Assembly (NCBI GenBank): GCA_910585665.1
Contig: CAJUFI010000019.1
Coordinates: 3,141 to 67,140, forward strand
DNA length: 64,000 nt
Reading direction: 5' to 3'
Source: an uncultured Acetatifactor sp.
GTDB lineage: Bacteria; Bacillota; Clostridia; Lachnospirales; Lachnospiraceae
Shown one piece after another: positions 63,659-64,000 of the stretch. The first letter of the stretch is position 1; each line of letters begins with the position of its first letter. The translations under genes and the position numbers were made by a program. The notes beneath the pieces were generated by a model that did not search any database, was not told where the DNA came from, and was given only the letters and a program-made list of their open reading frames with translations.

Positions 63659-64000
63659 TTACCTGTTAAACAGTATAAATTCCAGTCCCATCCCCGCATG
63701 TTTCATAAATTTGAGTTTAAGCAGGGACTTTTGACAAATAGAAAAAACTGAATTTAAGTCCTGCGAATCACTGTCCGCAGCAAGAACATCCTGCTTATCG
63801 AATATATTATTACAAAATGAGTATACCACATTCCGGTTCCCTGCGCAATCAAAATTTTGTATCCACACCAATTTGGGGGTTTTTGATTTTTTAAGGCTAC
63901 TGCCAAAGGCAGAAGGAGGACCATATCTATCCCTTGACACCAAAGGAAACCTGTCTTTGGTAGTAAAGACTGAAAAATGGTGCAAACTGGAAGTAAAATC
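63659..64000 (-). CDS. unrecognised ORF open to the right edge
   Basis: The minus-strand frame is open from the window edge to a stop at 63659 (about 113 codons visible). No ATG is in view. The residue content is not unlike a real protein (KKSKTPKLVWIQNFDCAGN, SKTP and a final GLEFILFNR), but I recognise no family, and the region is more AT-rich than its neighbours. It could be the C-terminus of a gene beyond the window or a chance frame. Confidence 0.35.
   Translation of the reverse strand, partial: DFTSSLHHFSVFTTKDRFPLVSRDRYGPPSAFGSSLKKSKTPKLVWIQNFDCAGNRNVVYSFCNNIFDKQDVLAADSDSQDLNSVFSICQKSLLKLKFMKHAGMGLEFILFNR

Overview
The window comes from a Gram-positive, moderately GC-rich gut-type Clostridia, most likely Lachnospiraceae. 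The evidence is: T-box leaders on leuS and pheST, strong AGGAGG ribosome binding sites, a class B sortase with a TPKTG-anchored leucine-rich surface protein, a high-cysteine small protein of a type seen in Lachnospiraceae, Rpn-type (PD-(D/E)XK) genes, a VanZ-like protein and an EF-G-like paralogue. No rRNA, tRNA, CRISPR array, integrase or intact insertion sequence was found.

Layout. 0-5.4 kb: the 3'-truncated end of an alpha/beta-hydrolase gene, a TetR regulator divergent from a MATE exporter with a 40-bp tandem repeat between them, then remnants of a PfkB kinase and a subtilase. 5.4-16.7 kb: a methyl-accepting chemotaxis protein, a decayed DUF262/AAA-ATPase pair, two BspA-like leucine-rich repeat surface proteins and a frameshifted Rpn gene. 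16.9-21.9 kb: a polytopic membrane protein, a membrane-anchored protein, a class B sortase with a long cytoplasmic tail, and an operon-like group of three small proteins led by a 22-cysteine protein. 21.9-28.5 kb: housekeeping genes leuS, an EF-G-like GTPase and tyrA. 28.6-38.7 kb: a VanZ/PilZ pair and a cell-surface polysaccharide cluster (four GT2 transferases, an ABC flippase-like exporter, DUF1919, an F420H2-dehydrogenase-beta-like Fe-S protein and a polysaccharide pyruvyl transferase).

39-54.6 kb is the most interesting region: a Gram-positive Pel-type exopolysaccharide locus read on the minus strand. From a clear promoter at about 54.79 kb the order is pelD (fused at its N-terminus to a degenerate nucleotide-sugar epimerase/SDR domain), pelE-like, a large GT-C-like membrane protein, a DUF2194/PelA-deacetylase-like protein, pelF, pelG, a DUF2304 protein, a GT4, a polyprenyl-phosphate-type GT2 and a DUF4832 protein. 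A second DUF4832 gene on the opposite strand overlaps the first tail-to-tail. PelD keeps an RxxD I-site in a degenerate GGDEF domain, and a PilZ protein is encoded nearby, so control by cyclic-di-GMP is likely. Directly upstream of the promoter is a 200-bp element that can fold into a nested multi-hairpin structure.

55.1-64 kb: queA and an M18 aminopeptidase, then pheST with a T-box leader, an intact Rpn-family gene and an unrecognised ORF running off the right edge. Two families of short dispersed palindromic repeats occur in intergenic DNA: one near 15.5 and 20.3 kb, the other near 38.9 and 58.0 kb. In both families the paired arms differ by compensating changes.
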